Source: Skeletonema tropicum
Taxonomy: Eukaryota; Bacillariophyta; Thalassiosirophyceae; Thalassiosirales; Thalassiosiraceae
Length of the DNA: 58,573 nucleotides
Direction: 5' to 3'
Assembly: GCA_037178625.1 (NCBI GenBank)
Contig: JAWZXG010000054.1
Coordinates: 1-58,573 of the forward strand
Position 1 is the first letter of the stretch. Each line of letters starts with the position of its first letter. The notes beneath the pieces are model-generated. The model worked only from the letters and a program-made list of their open reading frames with translations. It searched no databases and was not told where the DNA came from. Shown here piece by piece: positions 25,216 to 34,049 of the stretch. The translations under genes and the position numbers were made by a program.

Positions 25216-26320
25216 TCTCCGTTGTCTTCTTCTTATTCCTTTGAAGATATCAAACCAAATGGGCAATCTCTGCTTTGCTCGACGAAACTCTACTTCTTTA
25301 ACTCAAGCTCAAGACGAAGCTTGACACGAGGTCAGCCGTGGGGCAAGTCACTCAAGTGATGTGATGGCTTAACTTACTATTTCGGCAGACCTGGCGCAAT
25401 CTTAACTTACCTTGATATAGAAGCTCAACATTGCCCCAGAGAGCTAGCTGAATTGATTGTGTTTGGCACAATAATTCTTGTGTGAGCTGTGCCACAATTC
25501 TTGAGCAATTCGAAACTGATAACAGAAGATCCATCACTCGATGTATGTATATGTATTGCTCGTCATTCTCAGCTCAGGAGAGGACTGACTACACAGAAAC
25601 AGTTTCACTATGATGTGATGTGTGAACGGATTCGAATTCGAATCGAGCTGGGGCCAATCTGGTCTCAGCAGATTGAACTCTTCCTGGGAAGCATTGCACT
25701 CGGCACTCGGCTCAGCAGCGCAAATAGCTATATTTATGTAACAGAAATTTTAAAGTACGTCTGGTGAGCCCTCAAGAGGCGACATTATCTATGCTAAGTG
25801 ATAACGAACATGTGCTGCAGTAGCTATATTTCCCAGATCGCACCCAAATAGCTAGTCTAGTGGACCAGTAGACGCGTTTGGGAGGTTATATCGTAGATAT
25901 TTGTTAAGTTATTATCATCTTCGATCTACGATATATCAGGAGTAGGGGGAAACGCTTCTCATGAAGATGGAGCCAAAGCAGGATCAGCAGGTTGAACTCT
26001 TGACATCTTTCGTATACGTTTGGATGACTGAAGGTAAAGATAGACGGACGATGAATGAGACGCACAATACCAATACAACGCAGCCGCTTCTTCATCGCGA
26101 CTTCTCTCAAGTGAAGCGAAATTCGCTCATCAAGGAAGGCCGAGCAAAAGAAAGGGCGAAGGCGGGTATTGTAGTAAGTGCATTGCATTATTTGTATCGT
26201 ACCTATTGTAGGCAGGTATATAGGGGCCAAAATGAAAGGCAAAAGTAGCAAAAGAACACTCCAGGGATTCCAACGTGGTCCCCTACCGTAGGTAGTACCA
26301 ACCTGGCCCACAGTCTTATG
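25216..26320. other. Intergenic stretch with no supported gene
   Basis: Several short open frames exist on both strands, including a 162-codon frame on the minus strand at 26392-25904, but none has a recognisable domain, a sensible start context or splice sites. No RNA gene or repeat was identified. Confidence 0.45.
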
Positions 26321-26321
26321 T

Positions 26322-26556
26322 AACTTCCACCCTACATAGGATCTTCTGTCATAAATGGGAGTCCTCTTCAGAGGGACTCTGCATTTATGCACGCAGAGAT
26401 AGATAGAGCAGAGCTGAGTCCTCCCCAGTGACTCAGACAGGTGTCTGAAGATCCTATGTAGGGTGTGTCTTCTGTCATAAATGGGAGTCCTCTTACGTGC
26501 TGAGACCTCCCAAGTGACTCAGACAGGTGTCTGAAGATCCTATGTAGGGTGTGTAA
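26322..26556. repeat. Composite direct/inverted repeat cluster
   Basis: Two tandem units, 26343-26468 and 26469-26554, both start cttctgtcataaatgggag and end gatcctatgtagggtgtgt. The entry side (26327-26345, caccctacataggatcttc) is the inverse of those unit ends, and each unit contains its own small hairpin (gactcagacaggtgtctga). The first unit is longer by an internal ~40 bp. It could be the remnant of a foldback element. Confidence 0.75.
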
Positions 26557-26689
26557 CTTCTCTGAGCAGAAGGGAAGCGGTGCTGCCCACTGGTATGCTA
26601 CTTATGGTCACATCGGGGCCATACAGCGATACTTGGTATGCTGCTGTCTGAGTCAAAGTAAGTACTGAAGTACTGTGACTTAAGGCGGC

Positions 26690-27075
26690 ATCAAATTGAT
26701 AGATAGATTATTTAATACTCCCTAGGCACTAGTGCCAGTAGAGAAAGGTGAACTTAAACCAGGAGGAGCTCGGGCTGGTCCCGAAGACGCCTGGTCCCGA
26801 AGACGCTTGTGGTGCCTGCTGGGCAGGAATGGGTCGACGGATGTGGAACGCGAAGGCTTTGGTGCAAGCAAGGCCAAACTGCTGGAGGAAGTGAATTTTG
26901 GGGGTGGGCGGATGGTTGTGTGAAAGCACAAGAATAGACACTCACATTGAACATTGATCTATCTTTTGGTAATGAACGAAGGAAGCCCCACAGAACTGGC
27001 TGCAGTGCTTGGAGAGATATGAGGAAGTCGAAGTATGTACTTATACACTTAAGGCAGGCATCAAATTGATCATCA
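26690..27075. repeat. Repeat mosaic, including dispersed-repeat copy 2
   Basis: 26919-27025 is copy 2 of the dispersed repeat seen at 25073 and 32142. A second short repeat, ttaaggc.ggcatcaaattga, occurs at about 26682 and 27049. Between them 26722-26918 is unusually GC-rich and contains a tandem ctggtcccgaagacgc duplication near 26775-26805. It resembles a decayed coding fragment but no family is recognised. Confidence 0.6.
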
Positions 27076-27098
27076 AAGTTCTAAGTACTTATTCATCA

Positions 27099-27340
27099 TC
27101 ATGGCACGGCCATTCTCTTCTCTTCATTGCTTGACACAACATGACCACTACTGGTACTAGTAGCACTCCCTCCCCCATCTGTCTGAAACAATTGGTTCAA
27201 AACAATCCCTAGATTCATCAAATCTACCCGCTTCTTCTCATCAAATGTCTGTTCTTCACAACATATCACTGCATCCGACAAATCAATGAATGTCGCCAAA
27301 TACTCCCCCTCAAATGGCGTCAAGACAATATTTTTCAGCG
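27099..27340 (-). CDS. Possible 3' exon of an unidentified gene
   Basis: On the minus strand a frame reads about GLTLKNIVLTPFEGEYLATF and continues to a stop at 27099. The first ~50 residues look like globular protein, and the last ~25 are Gly/Ser/Thr-rich. A plausible acceptor (gacaag) precedes it near 27341, but I could not find an upstream exon in matching phase. It could be a terminal exon, a gene fragment or chance. No family recognised. Confidence 0.28.
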
Positions 27341-28220
27341 TTAATCCTTGTCATCATCATCATGTCAGATACCTTCTTCTCCTTCTTTACGTCGGTACTG
27401 CAATCCATCTGCAATCTTACCGCCAAGCTTCAAAGCCTACACGATATGAGTCAGCAATAATGGGCGACGACGGTAATTCCTACGAAGATAATGAGAGTAG
27501 CTCCGTCAACAGACGTTATCATAGACTTAGTAGGTACATCCACCCTTGCCTAACTCGCAATAAACTCGAAGTTCCAAACGAGTTGACCCCTGCCCCTGGT
27601 TCGTTGCTCCCCTCTAGAGTGTTGTTCTAAATTGTCTTCCGAGGATAAATAATCAATTGAAGTGTGACGCTTTGACTGTGAACTAAGTAATCTAAGTAAC
27701 GCAGCACCCCTCTTACGACAAAATGCGTCCAAAGCATATGCTGGCCAAGGCCCCTACTAGAGCGCTACGTGGATTGTGTCGATTGAAATAAAAATCACGT
27801 CTGCCGTCTTGCAATAATGAATGAGCAGAACGGTAACCCTGACCGATAACAACCCCGTCCGCTCGCATAATTGCATATTGCTGTATTGCTGTATTGTCGA
27901 TATGATTGATTGGTGAGTAGCACTGTAGAGGAGCACAGAGCCAGAGTCCATGGAGATGTTGCCGTATAATCATGTTGTGTCGAATGTGCGGAAAGTTCGT
28001 TATTTTCACCAGCGAACCGAGACCGAGGCACCATAGGCGCCAGGTAAGTTATCCCTCCTTCATCATTTCGACTCGGAAGGGTTCTTGGCGGCGCTTGCTG
28101 TATAATATGTTGGTAGATCCATCGGCGGAAGAGATAATAGCATTCATAAGAAGTAGAAGAGTGGCAAGTGGCATCGGTATATAGGGCATATATGAGTACG
28201 TCTGTGATCCGCTAAAGTTG
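27341..28220. other. Intergenic stretch with no supported gene
   Basis: Short frames only. A GTAAGT at 28043 follows a short open stretch from 27972, which could be an exon, but no partner exon was found. Confidence 0.4.
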
Positions 28221-28228
28221 TGACGTCA
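28221..28228. promoter_or_regulatory. CRE-type palindrome TGACGTCA
   Basis: A perfect 8-bp TGACGTCA lies 233 bp upstream of the ATG of the IQ-motif gene. This is the consensus target of CREB/ATF-type bZIP factors; TGACGT elements are known to mediate CO2/cAMP responses in diatom carbonic-anhydrase promoters. A single 8-mer can occur by chance, so regulation of this gene is inference. Confidence 0.4.
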
Positions 28229-28460
28229 CGGAACCGGTACTCAGACACTCAAACTTCAACTGACGAAATGTCCGCTCAAAAAGCAAAAAGCACAAATTTT
28301 ATGTACATGACATGCCGCTGGCCGGCCGCGGCCGCATGATTGAATCATGGCTCACTGATCGACATTCATTTACACTTGCCGCTGGTAAAGAGCTCATTCA
28401 TTCTCCAGTTTGTTTGCTCTTTAGTCATTATCAAACACAGCAACTCATACAAAAGACAAC

Positions 28461-29879
28461 ATGGCGTCTCAAGCCGAGAACACTCACCCAAACACAATCA
28501 TCCGAGGACATTACCATACCAGTGTCCCTATCAACAATGATCAAAAGCGCCGCAAGGTCGAGGCAAACTCTAATAACATCACCGCCTACCCGTCTGCTGC
28601 CATTCATGCCACCAAGGTGAGCAAGAGGACCAAGAGGAGGACAAATAAAAGATCAAATCAACGTAGGGAAGCAAACGTGTTTGCACCTCAAATCTTCAAC
28701 CATCGTCCGGCGATTCTGCCGACAAGTACAAAGAAGGCATCAAAGAAGAGGCGCCTCGAATCCGACCCGCCTTCTCAAGAGAAGAAGATGAGGCAGGAGC
28801 TACCCAACAACTTTACTTCCAACCAATCGGCTGTGCCAGCCCAAAAGAAGAAGAGGGCTCAGAAGAATTCACGCAACAACGACGCCCCAATCTTCCGCTA
28901 CAAACATCACGGTGAAGTTGCAACACCAACAATTGCTCCACCCACGGCCACTGCTAGCAAGGCGAAGGTCTCGAAGAAGAGGCGCTCAGATGCCCACGAA
29001 TCCCCCCCGCCTGCTCAAAAGAAGAAGATGACTGCTCCTGCCCAAAAGTTGAACACGATTGATCGCGGTCAAGTTCCATCTGCCTACCAATTTACTACCA
29101 ATACTACCAACAAAGCCGCTGTTCCAGTGCAAGAGAAGAATGTGCTTCAGAATCAGCCATTCGTCAACAACGTTTCATCTATCTCTGTTCTCCATCACCG
29201 CGATGAAGTTGCCAACGGAGCCACTTCTGATTTGGAGTTTGCCTATTCCGATTCGGATTCCGATTCCGAGGAAGAACATCTTGTTGTAGGGATGACCTTG
29301 CTCCCGGATGCTGATGACGCTGCCACTGTGATCCAGGCCTTCTTCAGAGGTGCCAGCGCTCGCACGATGAAGCCAAGGGCCAGGCCACAAGCGGAGCTTA
29401 AGGTTGATACCAATCATGGCCAAGAATGGGATGGTAATTCTGATGATGATGCAGCTCCTGACGACGACTCGGTCGAGGAAGTAGAAGTCTTCCTCGTGGT
29501 GGAAGCTGAAGAGGGTGATGAAAAAGCGGAGGAAGTTGACTTTGTCGACGCAGCAGAAGCTGTTGACGAGGGTGATGAAATAGAGGAGGAAGCTGTTGTG
29601 GACAATGATAAGCCGGCTGCAAAAATTCAGACAGCCTTCAAGCGTTATCTCGCTCGGAAAAGTGCTATCAAAGCAACGGAGCGAAGGCGAAGGGCCCAGC
29701 CACAAGCAGAGTTTGATGCTAGAGCAGTGGAAGAGGAGGTGGTGGAAGAGGAAGAGGAAGATATCTACTCTGCCAGAAGGAATATTCGGAGACGGAGGAT
29801 GGTGAAGGAGCTACAGTGCACTTTGGACGGCTGGTACTGGACTCGAAGAACACAAAGAAGGAAGATAAGGAGAGATTGA
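28461..29879 (+). CDS. IQ-motif protein, 472 aa, basic N-half and acidic C-half
   Basis: Single-exon frame from ATG 28461 (preceded by caaaagacaac) to TGA 29879. The N-terminal half is lysine/arginine-rich with several nuclear-localisation-like clusters (KRTKRRTNKR, KKASKKRR, KVSKKRR). The C-terminal half holds acidic runs and two IQ motifs: residues 291-301 (IQ, then RG, then R) and 389-399 (IQ, then KR, then R). IQ motifs are the calmodulin-binding element of myosins and many signalling proteins; calmodulin binding is therefore likely but inferred. Each IQ is followed by a PQAE phrase (R-P-Q-A-E at ~308-312, Q-P-Q-A-E at ~413-417), and the SKKRR...P-P...KKM phrase is also duplicated (94-110, 171-190), so the protein grew by internal duplication. 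Codon use looks genic. No catalytic domain. Confidence 0.8.
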   Translation: MASQAENTHPNTIIRGHYHTSVPINNDQKRRKVEANSNNITAYPSAAIHATKVSKRTKRRTNKRSNQRREANVFAPQIFNHRPAILPTSTKKASKKRRLESDPPSQEKKMRQELPNNFTSNQSAVPAQKKKRAQKNSRNNDAPIFRYKHHGEVATPTIAPPTATASKAKVSKKRRSDAHESPPPAQKKKMTAPAQKLNTIDRGQVPSAYQFTTNTTNKAAVPVQEKNVLQNQPFVNNVSSISVLHHRDEVANGATSDLEFAYSDSDSDSEEEHLVVGMTLLPDADDAATVIQAFFRGASARTMKPRARPQAELKVDTNHGQEWDGNSDDDAAPDDDSVEEVEVFLVVEAEEGDEKAEEVDFVDAAEAVDEGDEIEEEAVVDNDKPAAKIQTAFKRYLARKSAIKATERRRRAQPQAEFDARAVEEEVVEEEEEDIYSARRNIRRRRMVKELQCTLDGWYWTRRTQRRKIRRD

Positions 29880-30550
29880 AAAGAGAAGGTGTACGGTACA
29901 GCACCTTGTGAGATTGATGATTTGAAGCGAACATCATTTGTACGTGAGAAGGATTGCGTCAGAGACCTTTGTGGAGGAGGCTTTGGTTTGAAGGTAAATG
30001 CAGCAAGAGGTCAAATGATCAGTGGAGATGGCTTTGCGGGGCAATGAGTCGGTGTGTCTTGTTTCGTTTCGGCGAGTTGCTACATTTCAGAGGGGGTCGT
30101 TGGTGTGTTCGGCAGTGTGTGTGTTGTGTGTGTGTGTCTTCTTCAGTTGGGCCTTCAGTTGGTGTTGGTGTTGGTGTTGGTAGTTGGAGGATGCTTTCTG
30201 CTGGATCCTTATCCTTTTCTTCAGTTGGGCCTTCAGTTGGTGTTGGTGTTGGTGTTGGTAGTTGGGTGCTTTGCTGGATCCTTATCCTTTCTTTTTGGAC
30301 ATTGTCGGATCTGTAGCGGAGAGTCAAAAAGTTTAATCCCCCATTCATTCTAATGTTTGGGGTGTGGGTTCTGGTTTCCCATGTCAGCTTTTGGCTGGAC
30401 ATTCTCTTCTTCGAAAGTGGAATGTAGAACGTATCCCTTTGACTCTCTGACTGATTTTCAGTTGTCCTACCCTTTCCCCCCTGTTGGAGTCGGTCGACCG
30501 CGGAGATGATTGATTGGTTGATGTTCGTGTTGGGGATGGCGATCTTGTCG
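29880..30550. repeat. 3' flank with two-copy GT-rich minisatellite
   Basis: 30137-30215 and 30217-30290 are two copies of a block beginning ttcttcagttgggccttcag, followed by three to four ggtgtt units, tagttgg, and ending ctggatccttatccttt. Antisense frames through this block are Pro/Thr-rich and are a by-product of the repeat. No gene is supported between the IQ gene and 31060. Confidence 0.7.
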
Positions 30551-30551
30551 G

Positions 30552-30553
<2 letters not shown>

Positions 30554-30593
<40 letters not shown>
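30554..30593. repeat. (AC)20 microsatellite
   Basis: About 40 bp of uninterrupted AC dinucleotides. Long frames crossing it on either strand are artefacts of the repeat. Confidence 0.97.
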
Positions 30594-30595
<2 letters not shown>

Positions 30596-31456
30596 TCGAG
30601 CGGCTTGTTGTTCCCAGTTGGATGAAGTACAGTGCTGGAGGCGAGGAAAGACATTTCAGACTTGAGCCGGTGTTATGGTTCCGGGTATCATGGTGACCTG
30701 CTGCTTTACTTGTCAAAGGCCTGAGTTGATATGAGGTCGATGACGCTTGATTTCTTGTGTCGGTTTGATGGGGTCTTCGATCGGATTTCAAACTCGGTTT
30801 GTTGAGTTGTACCAGGATACGAACGTCTCTCTCGTGATTGCTTCTAAGTTGCTCATCGGTTCTTCAATCTTGCCATTGCCATGTGTCAAGCTCATTTATT
30901 CACATCCACCCATCTACATCTAAGTCAAAGCCCTGGGAACGTGCTCTCTCAGCTGCTCAGCATCCAATTGAAATAAGAAAAGAATATCAAGTAAATCAAT
31001 CTAATCAAATAAAGAAAAATCAACAATTATCCCTTAGTCCTCAGTGACAATGCTGAACTCCACCATTACTTTCGGCTGCGAGGAGACCCATTGTTGAAAT
31101 CTGCAGGAGGAGCAGCATCCTCTGGAGCTTAGATTACTTGATTTGAGGTGATATAAAATTTGTAATCAACAGCACCGGGAGAAAAGTCTCAATTGCACAA
31201 GACGTTGAGAGGGAGACAATATGTGAGGTTCAACCAAGCCTGCTAATTGTGACGGCTTCAGCTTCGTAGCTTGATTACGATCTCTGCGGGCTAAAAATAT
31301 GAACACATTCTGCATTGGGAACAAATCTTTTTGATCAGTGAGATACTGGCACGAATTCATGAAAATGAAAGTCATTATGTTCTCCAGCTTCTGGTGATTC
31401 GAAAAGATGCTGCGCTTCAATCAGCCTCCGTTCGAGTTTGATCGTCCTCGTCCTCG
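30594..31456. other. Intergenic stretch with no supported gene
   Basis: Short frames on both strands, none with domain or splice support. Confidence 0.4.
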
Positions 31457-31666
31457 TCAGCACACGTCTACCGGCTTGTTGGCCTTCTTCGTCTCACCTC
31501 GAATCTTGTCGCTGATGAGGTGAACGTGATTACCCTGGAGACTGTTCTTGTCCCTCTCTAATATGTAGTGTTGCTTGTTCATGAAGTGTTGCATGGTCTG
31601 GAAGCTGGAATATAGCTCCCTCCAATGAGGACTCCATTCCCTAATAATTGACCTACTCCTACTCAT
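31457..31666 (-). CDS. Possible protein fragment, unrecognised
   Basis: A 69-codon minus-strand frame whose composition looks protein-like (WRELYSSFQTMQ, then YILERDKNSLQG, then KIRGETKKANKP). No family recognised, no clear start and no partner exon, and its upstream end overlaps sequence related to the 595-bp satellite. It may be a decayed gene remnant or chance. Confidence 0.2.
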   Translation of the reverse strand: MSRSRSIIREWSPHWRELYSSFQTMQHFMNKQHYILERDKNSLQGNHVHLISDKIRGETKKANKPVDVC

Positions 31667-31725
31667 GTACCTACGCGCAGGCCCATCGAGTTCGCCATTT
31701 TAGCATTGCATTGTTCATTCACGCA
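31631..31725 (+). repeat. Diverged fragment of the 595-bp satellite unit
   Basis: ggactccattccct, gacctactcctactcatgta and caggcccatcgagttcgcca, then ttttagcattgcattgttca, follow the order of the satellite unit's non-ORF half with substitutions and small indels. It is more divergent than any copy in the arrays. Confidence 0.85.
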
Positions 31726-31959
31726 CTTCATCTTCAGTTTGCAACTCAATTACTTGACGTTGATGAATATATCGTTGAATCTATCCCACGGCCACGATAT
31801 CATAAGGCATAGCTTAAGGCTCTGTAGGGTCAGGTCAGCGAGCAAACATGCCCCCACTGCAGTAACTCACTCCTCTCCAATAGCCTCTCTGTGGAGTGGT
31901 TCACTAAGATGGACGTAGACCGATGCCACCGCTATATACATTGTACCAAAGTAAGTGAA

Positions 31960-32055
31960 TGAGCTGTGCTGATCTCTAGATGAATACTTGCAAACACAAA
32001 TTGCAATTGAACCTCTGGCAACATTTTCATCCTATTCATCTCAAGCTCTCCTCGT

Positions 32056-32101
<46 letters not shown>

Positions 32102-32141
32102 CAGCATAACCATGATGTTCACACGGTTGTGACAACTGTGG
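31960..32141 (+). repeat. Diverged 595-unit fragment with expanded CAG tract
   Basis: Starting gtgctgatctctagatgaat, it passes a degenerate version of the unit's ATG region (caacattttcatcctattca) to ctcaagctctcctcg. A (CAG)12 run at 32056-32092, followed by (CAA)n, stands where the array units have no CAG run. It ends ttcacacggttgtgacaact, matching the unit again, and joins dispersed-repeat copy 3 directly. Together with 31631-31725 it looks like one old unit split by ~230 bp of other sequence. Confidence 0.82.
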
Positions 32142-32295
32142 TTGTGTGAAAGCACAAGAATAGACACTCGTGTTGATCTCTCTTTTGCTTTTGGTAATGA
32201 ACGAAGGAAGCCACCACACAAGTGGCCGCAGTGCTTGGAAAGATACGAGGACCTCTCACAATACAGCATCACGTTGTGGGTTCTTCTCCCTCCGC
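32142..32295 (+). repeat. Dispersed repeat, copy 3 of 3
   Basis: Same order as the copies at 25073 and 26919 (tgtgtgaaagcacaagaata through cagtgcttggaaagata and the ttcttctcc end), with a 6-bp insertion gctttt near 32187. It abuts the old 595-unit fragment without a gap. Confidence 0.85.
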
Positions 32296-32662
32296 CTCCG
32301 GTCGGCTCGCTTCTCCATCATCATTCTTACACGTTCAAACCATGCCTTCCCTGTCATACCCGCATCACATTTCCCCTATCGAATTATCGCCGCTGCTCTG
32401 CAAAGCAGTCGTACTAAAATAATACCATCAAGAAAGAGAGAGAGAGAGAGAAGAACAAAAGGTGAGTAATTGGAATGATCTTTCGTCCGCCTCCTCTAAC
32501 AAATAATACTGCAACAAGAAGGAACTCACCTCGACAACAATTTCATCATCATCGCCTATCCAAAACACGATCAATTGTTCCTTCACTCACTGGACTTCCA
32601 GCAGCTCCTACCTCCAAGAGCTTATCCTTCTTTCTTCACACGATGCTAAAGCACCATCCACA
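32296..32662. other. Spacer with (AG)n microsatellite
   Basis: Contains a ~17-bp GA run near 32434-32450. No gene supported. Confidence 0.5.
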
Positions 32663-34049
32663 CTAAAACCACCCAAGAGCCGTAGCAACCGCAATCACTG
32701 CTTCCAAACTATCCTCCCGCACCTTCCCAAAGTTCACTCTTGCATCCTCACAAGCCTCCTTCGATACCTGCTGTGTAATATATCCCCGATCTTCCATTGC
32801 TTGAACTGTATTGATGTAATTGACGTTGAATCCAGTGGGAGAGATGTATTCTGGGTGTGCTTGGAAGGTGAATGCATATGGTTGTACTGTTGTTGATCTC
32901 AAAGTTGAAGTGTCATTAGTGGTATTGTCACCATAATCATCACCATTATGATGATGTGTTGACATGGTTGTCGAATGTGTGTTGCTGAGGCTGCTTCTGA
33001 AATAGAACCTTGTCCTCCTTCGATGAGAAGTAGGCACAAGCTTCGATTGGAACATTGGCATTGCCCCCTAACGAAATGGCAAATTCTGGAAGGGATTGGA
33101 CCATGTCTCCGTGGGTATACAACAGTTCCATACTGCACTCATCACTATCACTGTTGCTGCTGGTGGTGCCATCGATAAGGAGTAATTGACGTCCCTCCTC
33201 TGTGAGTTGGCTCGATATCCTTCCTGCTTTGGACCCAGTTGGACACTTGATTGCTCGCCCACCTTCTTCTATTTCACCACCTCTACCTCCTTCTTTCCCA
33301 ATATAATATGATCTTCACTACTTCCAAACGCATGAGCAAAACATTGACGGCCAAAACAAACTCCCATAGTCTTCAACCTCCTCATTCCGCATCACAGATT
33401 GGAGTTTCTCAATCCATTCCACATATCATATCACTTAGGAAATTAGGTAAATGTTGCATTATCGCTACCTAGACATCATTGAACCAACAATTGGAGTCTT
33501 CATACGCCGAGGGCAGAACCAAACAGCGTCGCAGTCGGGACCACGGGAGAGGGTTGTCTCTCCTACCACAGCTCGTTTGAAAGCCCGGGATATATTGACG
33601 TGGATGTCAATAAGCCTGTATACAGGCGAGATATACAACTAACAGGATTTGCACGAGAGTATAAGCATATACCCATCTCTATCCGTGGTTTTTGACCGCG
33701 TCGAAGTGCTGCCTGAGCCCGCTGGCGACGTATCAAGAATCCATTCCACACTCGTGTTGTCATACGCTGCAGATGCAGAGAGGGAGCCTGGAATTAGTAT
33801 GCCATCGTAGCTGGACCACTCGGAGGATGTGAGTGGATAGTCGTTTGATTGTGCATGATAGATTGTGATGCGTATTGTCAAGTAGTAGTTGCACTCAGCC
33901 AATAATGAATATTGCTGCTCTCTATCTCTGATCAGTACTTCTTTGAGAGAACACTTCTTTTCATATGCTTGACAGAAGAGCTCCAAAAACATCACTGCCG
34001 TGTCTTTTGATGGACCGTAGGGAGGATTTTCTTCACAGCTGATCATCAT
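32663..34049 (-). pseudogene. Broken class I glutamine amidotransferase-like gene
   Basis: Minus-strand segments keep the order of a GATase1 domain. The N-terminal part (34049-33738) contains NDYPLTSSEW and SSYDGILIPGS. A nucleophile-elbow segment GVCFGRQ lies near 33365-33345 with its Cys codon at 33358-33356. Next come IKCPTGSKAG and YTHGDMVQSLPE, then IEACAYFSS (33240-33020). The C-terminus has FQAHPEYISPTGFN and FGKVREDSLEA (32870-32663). Family members hydrolyse glutamine with a Cys-His-Glu triad; the HPE motif carries the His and Glu. The usual H of GVCFGHQ is R here. The frame changes at least three times (near 33380, 33310 and 32950), and 314 bp flanked by a 13-bp duplication interrupt it at 33424-33737. 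Introns cannot explain all changes, so I call a pseudogene; several consensus errors are the alternative. Confidence 0.72.
33424..33737. mobile_element. 314-bp insertion with 13-bp target duplication
   Basis: The 13-mer aatccattccaca occurs at 33411-33423 and again at 33738-33750, and the amidotransferase frame is contiguous once one copy and the intervening bases are ignored. Variable-length duplications of this size are typical of retroposed SINE/LINE-type inserts. I see no clear RNA polymerase III box pair or poly(A) tail, so the class is undetermined. It carries a small palindrome (gcctgtatacaggc, ~33614-33627). An intron is the alternative reading. Confidence 0.6.

Noticed and set aside
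25904..26392. 162-codon minus-strand frame
   Set aside because: It ends inside a repeat cluster, has no domain, and its hydrophobic run is isolated.
28315..28336. ggccggccgcggccgc (adjacent FseI/NotI sites), with SbfI at ~35611 and AscI at 36102
   Set aside because: It looks like a polylinker, but the sites are kilobases apart and no vector sequence surrounds them; chance is sufficient.
30019..30791. Two 135-211 codon minus-strand frames across the GT minisatellite and (AC)n
   Set aside because: They consist of translated simple repeats (TPTPTPTEGPTEE, VCVCVCV) with no domain.
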